Shown: piece by piece, positions 7,522 through 16,182 of the stretch
Position numbering within the stretch: the first letter of the stretch is position 1
Layout of the letters: each line of letters begins with the position of its first letter
From: JAUVIB01 sp964424545
GTDB lineage: Bacteria > Calditrichota > Calditrichia > Calditrichales > Calditrichaceae
Assembly: GCA_964424545.1 (NCBI GenBank)
Contig: CAYRJN010000008.1
Span: 1-40,060, forward strand
Length of the DNA stretch: 40,060 nt
Reading direction: 5' to 3'
Notes under the pieces: generated by a model
What the model saw: only the letters and a program-made list of their open reading frames with translations
Told to the model about the DNA's origin: nothing
The model's database searches: none
Translations under genes and position numbers: made by a program

Positions 7522-7965
7522 ACGTATTGATGTAAATTTTTAGCTTTCATGATTTCTCTTCGGCTTGCGCGGTCTTGCAATGACAAAATTGCGGGCTTGC
7601 TTCTTTTTTACTTCTCATTTTTTTCTACAACGATGCGCACTAAGAAGAACATAGTTCTGCAAAGTAATTAATGTTGAATTACACAAATAGAAAAATAGAT
7701 TAAAACCGTCACCGTAAAAGAGGCCTGTCCGGCTTGACAATGTTTGTAGGCGCGAAGCCTTTGTCTTAGGGGCTAAGCGTTGCTATATTTTCATTATTCA
7801 ATAATTCCGATACTAAAAATATAAGAGATATCTCTATCGGTTTTGAACCTAAAATCCATGTCATCTGTGACATATTAATGTCGAACGATTTAGTAGAACG
7901 AAACGTTAATGACGCTGATTGGATGATCTACACGGTTTTTGTTTGTATTTTTTACTTATTACCTA
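7522..7965. other. 444-bp spacer between convergent genes
   Basis: I see no gene. Near 7547-7590 lies one more short element of the GATTTCTC...AATGACAA type (GATTTCTCTTCGGCTTGCGC, then CTTGCAATGACAAAATTG). Around 7752-7783 a weak imperfect hairpin (GCGAAGCC ... GGGGCTAAGC) could act between the convergent genes but has no T tract. ATTCCGATAC near 7805 echoes, on the opposite strand, a motif in the spacers at 5801 and 23585. Confidence 0.5.
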
Positions 7966-10900
7966 CTATTTTCCATTTCCCGGTTTAATTATGATCCCCT
8001 TATTTTCTTTCCCGTTCATCTTTACTATAACCGGTTCGTCGAAACGAATATGTTTACTGTAGATTTTTGTTTCTACGGCGGGTTGTTTTAATAGCCAGTC
8101 CCAGTCTACAAAGCCCTCCTCCTTAAACGCATTGACCGTAAAATATCCCACCATAAATGATGTGATATTATGGAAAAAATGCGACCCTTGCGAGGGTTCT
8201 ACCATAAAATCCTTAAAACTGCTTTCCACTATTGTCTTAGCTCCGGAAATCTGATCCCAGGTAACGGGAATACCCAGCCATGGATCAGCCGATCCCCAAC
8301 GTCCGACGCCGATTAGCAGGTAGGGACGTTTTTGAGCGCGTAATTTTGTATTAAAATCGCTGATTTCCTCTGCAGCTTCTCTACTTTTTGCCCTATTATA
8401 TAAGTGGTAATCCACAAAAATAATATCGTAGATATCGTCGATAGCGCCGTGACCGAGCACTTTAGGACTGTGACAAAGAATATGATCCTCATCTTCAACG
8501 GTCAAATCCATCTTTTCCAAACTCTGTTTAAGAGCCAGCGGTCTCATTTGCAGCACGCTGAATTCGCTTGCTTTGCCTTTTTCTTTGGAAATATTTACGG
8601 CAAATTCGATTTCAATGGGGCTGCCCATTCCTCGGCTTCCCATATCCAATAATAGGTTTAAAATGTCGGGAAGAGGAAATATTTTATATTTTAAAATGGG
8701 AGCAAAAGTGAGGATTCTGGCGCCCTGACGCGATATGCCGTCATAAAGGGCGTTATTTTCGTAGGAATAGGTGGAAGCAATATAGTAAAGGACGCCGTCT
8801 TGTTCCGCATCTTTTAGATTGTAACGTCGTAGCGTTAAATCTTCCTGATTTATTATTGTAGAAAGGTTTGAAGTCATATCAAGAGCATAAAATTTTTGCT
8901 GATTATTATTGAGGATATCTTTTAAGCCTGAAATATTCTGTAAATGATTGGGATGCCTCGGCGAGAATTTAAGACAATTGCCTCCTTCCACAATAATCCG
9001 TCCCAGACCCAGCGCCACGGCTACGATGCCGTCTTCAGCAGATTGCGGCGGCAAGGGATAAAAATTGTATGATTTGGCTACGCCGGAAAAAGTAGGATAG
9101 AAACGTGTGCCGTATTGAGTGCCGATCATTTTTTGAATGATAACCGCCATTTTTTCCTCTTCATGGCGAAAAGAGGTGGCGTTGATATAATCTTTAGCGT
9201 GTTTATAGTAAGTAGAAGCGTAGACTTTTTTAATGGCTATAATTAGTTCGTTAAGTCTTTCCGCCGTGTCTGGATTCTTATTGGGAATCATATACGTATC
9301 ATAGACGCCTGCAAAAGGATGGTATTGCGAATCTTCCAAAAGGCTGGAAGATCGAATAGCTAGCGGTGTTTTCATCAGATCAATAAAAGCCGATAAACCT
9401 TCCATAATTTCTTTAGGGAATTTTTCAGCTTCTACAAATTTTTTCAAAATAGCGTAATTATCGTTGCAGTTAAGCGCAAAATCCCAGAGATCGTTTTCGT
9501 TCATGAAAGCGTCGAAAGCGTCGGTTCCCAAAACAACGCCCGGCGGCACATCCACGATTATATCCTGAAAATTATATTGCATATGATGATTGGCGATGAG
9601 CATATTTAAAAAATTAAGGCCCCGCGCTTTTCCGCCGAGCGATCCCCCGCCGATACGTGAAAAATCTATTTCAGGGTCGAACGTATCTTTTTTGAAGTCT
9701 AAGATAACGCCCTTTTGCCGTGATTTTCGATAGGTTTCCAAAGATTCGACAAGACTGTCGCGCAAATCTTCGAGCGTTTTGAAATCCGACCATTTCTGTG
9801 GACGTAATTTTTCGGCCAGCCAAAATTCCGTTCTTGCCTTCAGCCAAATGGAAAAATGATTATGCAATGAATGGTATTTGACAATTTCTGCGGGGACGGT
9901 TTTTAATAGATTCTCCAGCGCTGTTAAATCTTTTGCCCTTGCCACTTCATTGCCTTCGGCGTCGCGAAATACAAAATCACCGAAACCGAAATTGCGGCGA
10001 ATGAATTTTTTCAGCTCGTTTAATAAAGTCGGCGAACCCTTTAGTAAAAAAGAAGCGCCCAGCTCTTCCGCCTTTTCTCTGTTTTTCGGGTCGGTGGATT
10101 GCAGCAATACGGATATATCGCTGTGTCGCTTTTTTACATTCTTTGCAAATTTAAAACCGGCTTTGGGATCTTTTTTACCGTTTTTATAAAAATTAATGTC
10201 CGATATAATACCGAGAATATGTTCCTCGTATTTTTCAAAATAGCTCCATGCTTCTTCATAATTGGTACAGAATAAAATTTTAGGTCGTGCGCGCATGCGT
10301 AAAAATTTATCGCGTAAATTAATGCCTTCGTTGATTAAATTCTGCGTCTGAGCCAATATTTCGCCGTATAAAAGGGGCAGATAAGAAGAGTAGAATCGGA
10401 TGTTATCTTCTATTAAAATAATTGTTTGCACACCGACTAATTTGGTGTCCGGCTTAACATTAGCGCGGTCTTCGAGATATTTTATAATGGTGACAATAAT
10501 ACGGAAATCGCCTGTCCACATAAAAACCTGATCGAATATGGAAGATTCCTTTCCCGACATCATATCAATCAGCTCACGATTGTCGTACGCAAGCAAAACA
10601 ACGGGAATATTAAAATTCTCCTTTATGCGTTTTGCCATTCGCACAGAGGAAATTTCCTCGATATGCAGGGTAGTCAAAACGAGATCAAACGCTTCTTTTT
10701 TAAGCAGTTTAAGCGCTTCTTTCCCGCTGGAAATACGAATGATTTCGGGAGTTTGGCTTAAGTTAAGTCCCTGATATTCTTTGCGCACCATTTCATATAG
10801 ACGACCGTCCTCTTCAAACATATAGAGATCGTACAAACTGGATACGAGTAATATGGTTCGAATGCGGTAGCGCATTAAATTTTGTAGTATTTTAAAACTG

Positions 10901-10971
10901 AGAATGGGCATCTCGCTTTCGCTTTTTTCCGATAAAATGGGCGTTATTGTTTTATCGCTTTGATATGACAT
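7966..10971 (-). CDS. Receiver-receiver-PPDK_N (PEP/pyruvate-binding) fusion protein
   Basis: I place the start at 10971 (1001 aa), where AAAGGA lies 7 nt upstream; an upstream in-frame start at 11253 would add 94 residues with no recognisable domain. Residues ~38-170 form a receiver-like domain whose phosphoacceptor position reads DLVLTTLHIEE, with Thr in place of Asp. Residues ~183-325 form a second receiver that keeps E188/D189, D258 (GIISDINF) and K311. From 440 comes an ATP-grasp-like PPDK N-terminal domain: GGGSLGGKARGLNFL, PLAIRSSSLLEDS (R540), FAGVYDTYM and ALGLGRIIVEGG. The phospho-histidine swivel domain and PEP-utilising TIM barrel of PpsA/PPDK are absent; instead there is a ~200-residue tail ending in a small beta domain. 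It is therefore unlikely to be a complete PEP synthase. It is divergent from the 11301 gene. An N-terminal regulatory role is inferred. Confidence 0.85.
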   Translation of the reverse strand: MSYQSDKTITPILSEKSESEMPILSFKILQNLMRYRIRTILLVSSLYDLYMFEEDGRLYEMVRKEYQGLNLSQTPEIIRISSGKEALKLLKKEAFDLVLTTLHIEEISSVRMAKRIKENFNIPVVLLAYDNRELIDMMSGKESSIFDQVFMWTGDFRIIVTIIKYLEDRANVKPDTKLVGVQTIILIEDNIRFYSSYLPLLYGEILAQTQNLINEGINLRDKFLRMRARPKILFCTNYEEAWSYFEKYEEHILGIISDINFYKNGKKDPKAGFKFAKNVKKRHSDISVLLQSTDPKNREKAEELGASFLLKGSPTLLNELKKFIRRNFGFGDFVFRDAEGNEVARAKDLTALENLLKTVPAEIVKYHSLHNHFSIWLKARTEFWLAEKLRPQKWSDFKTLEDLRDSLVESLETYRKSRQKGVILDFKKDTFDPEIDFSRIGGGSLGGKARGLNFLNMLIANHHMQYNFQDIIVDVPPGVVLGTDAFDAFMNENDLWDFALNCNDNYAILKKFVEAEKFPKEIMEGLSAFIDLMKTPLAIRSSSLLEDSQYHPFAGVYDTYMIPNKNPDTAERLNELIIAIKKVYASTYYKHAKDYINATSFRHEEEKMAVIIQKMIGTQYGTRFYPTFSGVAKSYNFYPLPPQSAEDGIVAVALGLGRIIVEGGNCLKFSPRHPNHLQNISGLKDILNNNQQKFYALDMTSNLSTIINQEDLTLRRYNLKDAEQDGVLYYIASTYSYENNALYDGISRQGARILTFAPILKYKIFPLPDILNLLLDMGSRGMGSPIEIEFAVNISKEKGKASEFSVLQMRPLALKQSLEKMDLTVEDEDHILCHSPKVLGHGAIDDIYDIIFVDYHLYNRAKSREAAEEISDFNTKLRAQKRPYLLIGVGRWGSADPWLGIPVTWDQISGAKTIVESSFKDFMVEPSQGSHFFHNITSFMVGYFTVNAFKEEGFVDWDWLLKQPAVETKIYSKHIRFDEPVIVKMNGKENKGIIIKPGNGK

Positions 10972-11300
10972 GAATAATCCTTTGTGTTTAAACTTTTTCA
11001 ACTTAGAATAAAAATCAATAATTTTCAAAATATTCTTAAAATTAAATGCACATTTTTGTCGTATTGATTGACCATAGAAAATTAAAACAAACCCTATTGT
11101 TCCCTTATCTTTTTGATCAATCCATTTGTAATGCCCTGTTTTAAATTGAATATTTTCTAAAAGTTTTACCCGGCAAAGTAAAAATAATGTAAAAAATGCC
11201 GATATTATAAAATTAACCTTGCGGCAGGCCGATATTAGCTTGAAAATAGGCACACGTTTGCCTATCTTAAAATTTTGAAAAAAATATGGGATAAATTATC

Positions 11301-12383
11301 GTGCAAAAAATAGTTCTCTTCCTATTGATGGTAGTTGTTTTTTCTTTCCATGAGCTTTCGGCGCAGCAACAAAAAAACATAGACCCCAATCTTGATGAAA
11401 AAGGTAACTTGTATATAAATCGACAGGATAAAGCGTTCCTGATCGAGATCAATCGCTCTTTAAGCGACTATCCGCCGCGTTATCCTTTACAGCGGGAACG
11501 TTATTTGGCATTGCTGCTGTTGGATGCCGTACTTCATGACCCCTATGCCGCCTTTAGAATGCCCGTACAGGATTTTTTTCATCAAAGAATGGAAAACGTG
11601 CTTAATCAGCTTGAAAATACAAAAGTTAAACAAGGCGCTATGATCTGGAAATTGTATAATATGGGGTTTATTATTCGTACTAAAACAGTGACGCTTGCTT
11701 TTGATTTGGTGCGCGGTAATAGTTCCCGCTCAAAAAATTTCGCGTTGTCCGATGAAATAATGCAGCGCTTTGTCCGGCAATGTGATCTTTTATTTATCAG
11801 CCATAAACATTACGATCATGTGGATATGGGCGTGGCAAAAGCCTTTATTGAGCAGGGGAAACCGGTAGTAGCCCTACCGCAGGTCTGGGAAAATAAGGAT
11901 ATTTATCCACAAATAACCCATTTAAAAAGAGACGCCGAATTAATGCAGAAATTAGAAATTAAAAACGGCAAGAAAGAGCTGAAGGTGGTTGTCTATCCCG
12001 GGCATCAGATGGGAAAAACGGAAAATAACGTTGCATTGGTTTTTACACCCGAAGGACTCTCTTTTTGTCAAATGGGCGACCAGATCAACGAAGGCGATTT
12101 TATGGTTGATTACGACTGGATAGATAATGTTCATAAGAATCATCATATTGATGTTTTAATGCCGCCTTGCTGGACCAATGAAATCTACAGAATTGTAAAA
12201 GGCTTTGATCCGCAATTGGTTATTCCCGGACATGAAAACGAATTGGGTCATCCTGTTGACGACCGCGTGCCCTTTTGGGGCGATTCGGAATTCCTTGAAT
12301 TGACCTATCCGGAGCTAAAAAAATCTGATTATCCTTTGCTTTTAATGACCTGGGGAGAATCATACCATTATCTGCCGAAATGA
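11301..12383 (+). CDS. Secreted MBL-fold metallo-hydrolase, UlaG-like
   Basis: A 360-aa protein beginning at GTG 11301. A hydrophobic N-terminus followed by LSAQQQ (cleavage near residue 21) predicts export by signal peptidase I. The catalytic motif SHKHYDHVD (H168-x-H170-x-D172-H173) is intact. Further metal ligands are probably in VVYPGHQ, QMGDQINEGDF and PGHENELGH. The last pattern and the lone-domain layout resemble the UlaG/RomA-like lactonase or phosphodiesterase branch, not class B beta-lactamases. Substrate unknown. Its ~110-residue region before the MBL core is longer than usual. Only 34 bp separate it from the next gene, so both are probably one operon and the first genes of the hydrolase run to 26020. 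Confidence 0.8.
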   Translation: MQKIVLFLLMVVVFSFHELSAQQQKNIDPNLDEKGNLYINRQDKAFLIEINRSLSDYPPRYPLQRERYLALLLLDAVLHDPYAAFRMPVQDFFHQRMENVLNQLENTKVKQGAMIWKLYNMGFIIRTKTVTLAFDLVRGNSSRSKNFALSDEIMQRFVRQCDLLFISHKHYDHVDMGVAKAFIEQGKPVVALPQVWENKDIYPQITHLKRDAELMQKLEIKNGKKELKVVVYPGHQMGKTENNVALVFTPEGLSFCQMGDQINEGDFMVDYDWIDNVHKNHHIDVLMPPCWTNEIYRIVKGFDPQLVIPGHENELGHPVDDRVPFWGDSEFLELTYPELKKSDYPLLLMTWGESYHYLPK

Positions 12384-12417
12384 GCGAACATATAAATAAT
12401 TATAAAGGAGTATTATC

Positions 12418-13656
12418 ATGCAATTAAAAAAAATAGCTTTTATCCTGTTAAGCGCACTGACGCTGCTACATTTTTCCTGCGGGAAAAAAGAAGCCGAAAA
12501 AACAGCACCCAAAAAGAGTGAGAAAATTGTAAAAGCAAAAATTGAAAAATTAAAGAATACGGAACACGGCAGTTTGGCCATTGCCGGCGAGGGAGAAGAT
12601 AAAACATTCGTTCTAACCGTTTGGGGAACGCCTTATGAAATGGGTAAAGCATACGGAGAACTCTTAAAGGATGAAATTGTCGCCCATCTCACGCATATAA
12701 CCGAATTAATGGTACGGAAATCAGGTCAGTCGGTTGAAGCGCTGGATGCTGTTTATGCACAAACGAAACCCTTTATTGCGCCATATTTTATAGATGAAAT
12801 GAAAGGGATTGCCGATGGCAGCGGAATGACCTTGCAGGATGTGATCAGAGCCAATATGATTGGAGAAGCAGGCGAGTGGCACTGCAGTTTGTTCGGCGCC
12901 TGGGGCAAGGCGACCGCTGCTGATGGCCATCTTTATCAATTGCGCAGTCTTGATTACGAAACGGAAGCCAACATTCAAAAATATCCGGTAATTGTCGTTT
13001 ATGTGCCCGATGAAGGCCATCCTTTTGCCAATATTACCTGGGCCGGCATTGTGGGCTGTATTTCGGGGATCAGCAAGGAACGTCTCGCCATCAGCGAAAT
13101 AGGGGATGATTACAATAAAGAAGACGATACTTTTGCCGGTATTCCCTTTATGTTTTTATTACGCGATGTTTTGCAATATGATAAAAGCTTAGATGAATCA
13201 ATTAAGCGTATAAAAAATGCCGCAAGAACAACATCATTACTCTATGGGATCGGCGATGGAGAATTAGGATATTTGCGTGGTTTTCAGGCTTCGCATACGC
13301 TATGTAATGTTATTAATTGGGATAATCTGGAGCCGGTAACACCTACTCATCGGCGGATCGAAGATGTTGTATACTGGGGGATGAGCTGGGATGTGCCCTC
13401 CTATGACGGCCCTCTGCATGATAAGCTGGTTGAGTATTACGGCCGTATTAATGCCGAAGTCACTATTAACGATATCGTAACATCTGTTGGTACGGGCGAT
13501 TTGCAAACGGTTGTCTATGATTTAACGGCTATGAAAATCTGGGTGGCCAATGCTAAAGCGGACGACGAAAGCGGCCCGCTGGCGGCCTATGACCGCCAAT
13601 TCATTGAATTTGATATGAATCAAGTTTTTGCCGATGCGGAAAAAATGGCCAAATAA
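12418..13656 (+). CDS. Lipoprotein C45-type Ntn amide hydrolase/acyltransferase
   Basis: A 412-aa protein with TAAAGGAG upstream. The signal peptide ends LLHFSC (lipid Cys21), then a Lys-rich linker runs to residue ~45. The C45/acyl-CoA:6-aminopenicillanate acyltransferase-like domain follows: GTPYEMGKAYGELL (70-83), IADGSGMTLQDVIRANMIGE, then GEWHCSLFGAWG, where Cys156 is the expected autocatalytic nucleophile. LRSLDYE is the conserved R-D block. ITWAGIVGCISGIS and LAISEIG are typical later strands. In this fold the nucleophile is exposed by self-cleavage before Cys156; with a lipid anchor this would leave a ~135-residue tethered alpha chain. Substrate class is N-acyl amides. It lies 34 bp after the metallo-hydrolase gene. 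Confidence 0.82.
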   Translation: MQLKKIAFILLSALTLLHFSCGKKEAEKTAPKKSEKIVKAKIEKLKNTEHGSLAIAGEGEDKTFVLTVWGTPYEMGKAYGELLKDEIVAHLTHITELMVRKSGQSVEALDAVYAQTKPFIAPYFIDEMKGIADGSGMTLQDVIRANMIGEAGEWHCSLFGAWGKATAADGHLYQLRSLDYETEANIQKYPVIVVYVPDEGHPFANITWAGIVGCISGISKERLAISEIGDDYNKEDDTFAGIPFMFLLRDVLQYDKSLDESIKRIKNAARTTSLLYGIGDGELGYLRGFQASHTLCNVINWDNLEPVTPTHRRIEDVVYWGMSWDVPSYDGPLHDKLVEYYGRINAEVTINDIVTSVGTGDLQTVVYDLTAMKIWVANAKADDESGPLAAYDRQFIEFDMNQVFADAEKMAK

Positions 13657-13705
13657 AAAATAAAACTTTGACTTTTATAGACGATTAATTTTATAGGTGG
13701 GCAAA

Positions 13706-15931
13706 TTGGTAAAAAAAATATTGTTTATTAATCTTTGCATTTTATTCCTTTCCTTATCTGTCGCTATGGCCGGCGTTAAGGACGAGCCTTTTATTCAGGA
13801 ATATCACGAAGCCTATCCCATTAGGGGCAACGCGCATGATAACAATGTCCGCGCTATTATCGTTGACCGTGACGATAATGTTTGGGCTTGCGCTAAAGGC
13901 GGTGTTTTTATGCTTAAAAATGGGCAAAAAGAGTGGAAAACGGCGTTGGGAAAAAAGGCGCAAGGTCCGGCATACGCGGCTTTGGCGGACTCAAAAGGCC
14001 GGGTGTGGCTGGGAATATGGAACGGTTTGTATGTTGTTGATCGAGGGGAAAATAGAACGCTTCGAAAAATAGAAAATGTAAAAGGTCCCATAACAGCAAT
14101 TACAGAGATGAAGGAGCGTATTGTCGCTTTTGGGCCTTACGGTCAGTGGCGTATTAAAGACGGTCGGGCAGAATCTTTTGATTTGCCTATTTCCCGTTCA
14201 ATACGCCGTGTAATTCAGGGGAAGAACAGCGATTATTACGTGGCCGGAGGCCGAGGCATTTATCACGTTACGGGAAATAAAATCAAATTATATCAGGATG
14301 AAAAAGCCTTATTGAGTAGCGATATATATGGACTCGATTTTACTAAAGACGGCCGCTTATGGATAGGCGGTCTTGGCGGAATTACAGTTTACGAGGGCAA
14401 TAAACGAATCGCTTCGATCACTCCCGAAGACGGCTTGCCCTCTGTATGGATTAGCGTTGTACGGTGTGCCCCGGACGGGGTGATGTGGGTTGGAACTAAT
14501 ATGGGAGCTGCGCGCTATGACGGCAAAACATGGTCGTTAAGGCACAGCCGACGCTGGTTGTTGAATGACGAGGTGCATGACATCGCCTTTGACGGTAAAG
14601 GCACTGCCTGGATTGCCACTGCAGGCGGCGTTAGCGCCATTAAAAAAAGATCAATGACCTTAGCTGAAAAGGCCGCTTATTATTATGACATCTGTATGAA
14701 ACGTCATGTACGGCCGCCCTATATTGTGGAAAAATGCCGCTTGAAAATTCCGGGCGATTTAAGCTCTTACGAGCCGATGGATGACGATAACGACGGGCAG
14801 TATACCGGAATGTATTTGGCGATGGAGTCTTACCGTTATGCGGTAACAAAATCGGCGGATGCGAAAGAAAAAGCGCGTAAAGCCTTTGAGTTTTTAAAAT
14901 ATTTGGAAGAGGTTACTCCAATAGACGGTTTTGTAGCGAGAACGGTCATTCCCGTGAATTGGGAAAGGATGGCCGATCCCAATAGAAGTGTCAGCGATCG
15001 AGAATGGGCGGAAAAATTTGCGGCTAATTCGCGGGCAAAACGATATGCGCGCCATTGGTATCTGTCCGAGGACGGTAAATGGCGTTGGAAAGGGGATACC
15101 AGCAGCGATGAAATCACCGGCCACATGTACGGCTATCTCTTTTATTATAACTTGGTAGCAGAAGGTAAAGAGAAAGCGCGCGTTCGCGATCATATTTTAA
15201 AAGTAGTCGATTATATTATGAAAGGCGATTATACTCTAATCGGAATGGACGGAACGCATACCAGCTGGGGTGTTTGGGCCCCGCACTATCTTAACGATAA
15301 CCCAGATTGGGCGCCGGAACAGGGGATTAATACCATTGAAATATTATCTTATCTCAAATTGGCTTATCATGTAAGCGGAAAACAAAAATATCAGCATGCC
15401 TATTACGAATTATTAGATAAATATCATTATCGCGACCATATTGTCGGCGCTAAAAGCTTAATGCCTGCTTGGCGCACCCATATTGACGATGAGCTTCTGT
15501 TGTTGGCCTATGCCGCTTTAGTGATGCATGAAGATGATCCTCAATTAAAACAGCTCTATCGTAAAAGCCTTGATAATTGGTATAACGCTTTGAAAAATGA
15601 CGATAGTCCGTTCTTTTATTTTTTTTATAACGCTTTTGCCGGTAATCGTTTCAAGTATGAGCGATCGATGTTCGTTTTACGCGATAATCCTCTGGATTTA
15701 ATTCGCTGGCGCGTGGATAACAGCCGCAGGGAAGATATTAGTTTGACTCATTCACCGATATTAGAGGATAGAGAAACCAGCCGTTTGCTTCCGCTGAGCG
15801 AACGAGGCGTTATGCGTTGGGATAAAAATCCCTGGGCGGCTGTACAAGGCGACGGCGGGCACACGGAAAGTAGCGGCGTTTTCTGGCTGCTGGCCTATTG
15901 GGAAGGCCGTTATTACGGCTTGATTGACTAA
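13706..15931 (+). CDS. Exported beta-propeller plus (alpha/alpha)-barrel-like fusion protein
   Basis: I prefer the TTG at 13706 (741 aa), which has AGGTGG 5 nt upstream; GTG at 13697 is the alternative. The signal peptide ends SVAMAG. Residues ~25-330 hold repeats typical of two-component-regulator propellers (Reg_prop): VRAIIVDRDDNVWACAKGGV, AALADSKGRVWLGIWNGLYV, IYGLDFTKDGRLWIGGLGGI, CAPDGVMWVGTNMGAARYDG and IAFDGKGTAWIATAGGV. From ~340 a helical region rich in paired aromatic/acidic helices follows: DDDNDGQYTGMYLAMESYRY, DEITGHMYGYLFYYNLV, WAPEQGINTIEILSYLKLAY and HIDDELLLLAYAALVMHEDD. The pattern suggests an (alpha/alpha)6 barrel as in glycosidases and lyases, but I cannot name a family. 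There is no membrane segment or kinase domain, so it is not a hybrid sensor. It starts 49 bp after the C45 gene. Confidence 0.72.
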   Translation: MVKKILFINLCILFLSLSVAMAGVKDEPFIQEYHEAYPIRGNAHDNNVRAIIVDRDDNVWACAKGGVFMLKNGQKEWKTALGKKAQGPAYAALADSKGRVWLGIWNGLYVVDRGENRTLRKIENVKGPITAITEMKERIVAFGPYGQWRIKDGRAESFDLPISRSIRRVIQGKNSDYYVAGGRGIYHVTGNKIKLYQDEKALLSSDIYGLDFTKDGRLWIGGLGGITVYEGNKRIASITPEDGLPSVWISVVRCAPDGVMWVGTNMGAARYDGKTWSLRHSRRWLLNDEVHDIAFDGKGTAWIATAGGVSAIKKRSMTLAEKAAYYYDICMKRHVRPPYIVEKCRLKIPGDLSSYEPMDDDNDGQYTGMYLAMESYRYAVTKSADAKEKARKAFEFLKYLEEVTPIDGFVARTVIPVNWERMADPNRSVSDREWAEKFAANSRAKRYARHWYLSEDGKWRWKGDTSSDEITGHMYGYLFYYNLVAEGKEKARVRDHILKVVDYIMKGDYTLIGMDGTHTSWGVWAPHYLNDNPDWAPEQGINTIEILSYLKLAYHVSGKQKYQHAYYELLDKYHYRDHIVGAKSLMPAWRTHIDDELLLLAYAALVMHEDDPQLKQLYRKSLDNWYNALKNDDSPFFYFFYNAFAGNRFKYERSMFVLRDNPLDLIRWRVDNSRREDISLTHSPILEDRETSRLLPLSERGVMRWDKNPWAAVQGDGGHTESSGVFWLLAYWEGRYYGLID

Positions 15932-16182
15932 TTGGTATCTTTGTTGAGAATTTTTTGTTTTCCAAAACGTGAAATATGGTTGCTCCATACATGAAGCCTT
16001 GTCTGATGTATTTGGCGCAGGCATAAAAAATATAGAGACAGGATGAGAAAATGTATATCATTGTTATTGCGATGTCGGCCGCGCGGAATCATCGAAGGGG
16101 CAGGTATATCAAGGTCATTTTTTGGGAATAAGTTGTGAAGCTATGTTTTATACATTGATGATCATTATAAAAGGAGGAAGAA

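Noticed and set aside
13670..13705. TTGACT-N17-TTATAG as a promoter before the propeller-fusion gene
   Set aside because: The -10 would overlap the ribosome site and leave no leader; the -10 match is weak.
6091..16148. 12-mer GAAGCTATGTTT at 6091-6102 and 16137-16148, each 35-40 bp upstream of a start codon, as a shared promoter element
   Set aside because: With AT-rich composition, several chance 12-mer matches are expected in 40 kb, and no -10/-35 spacing accompanies it.
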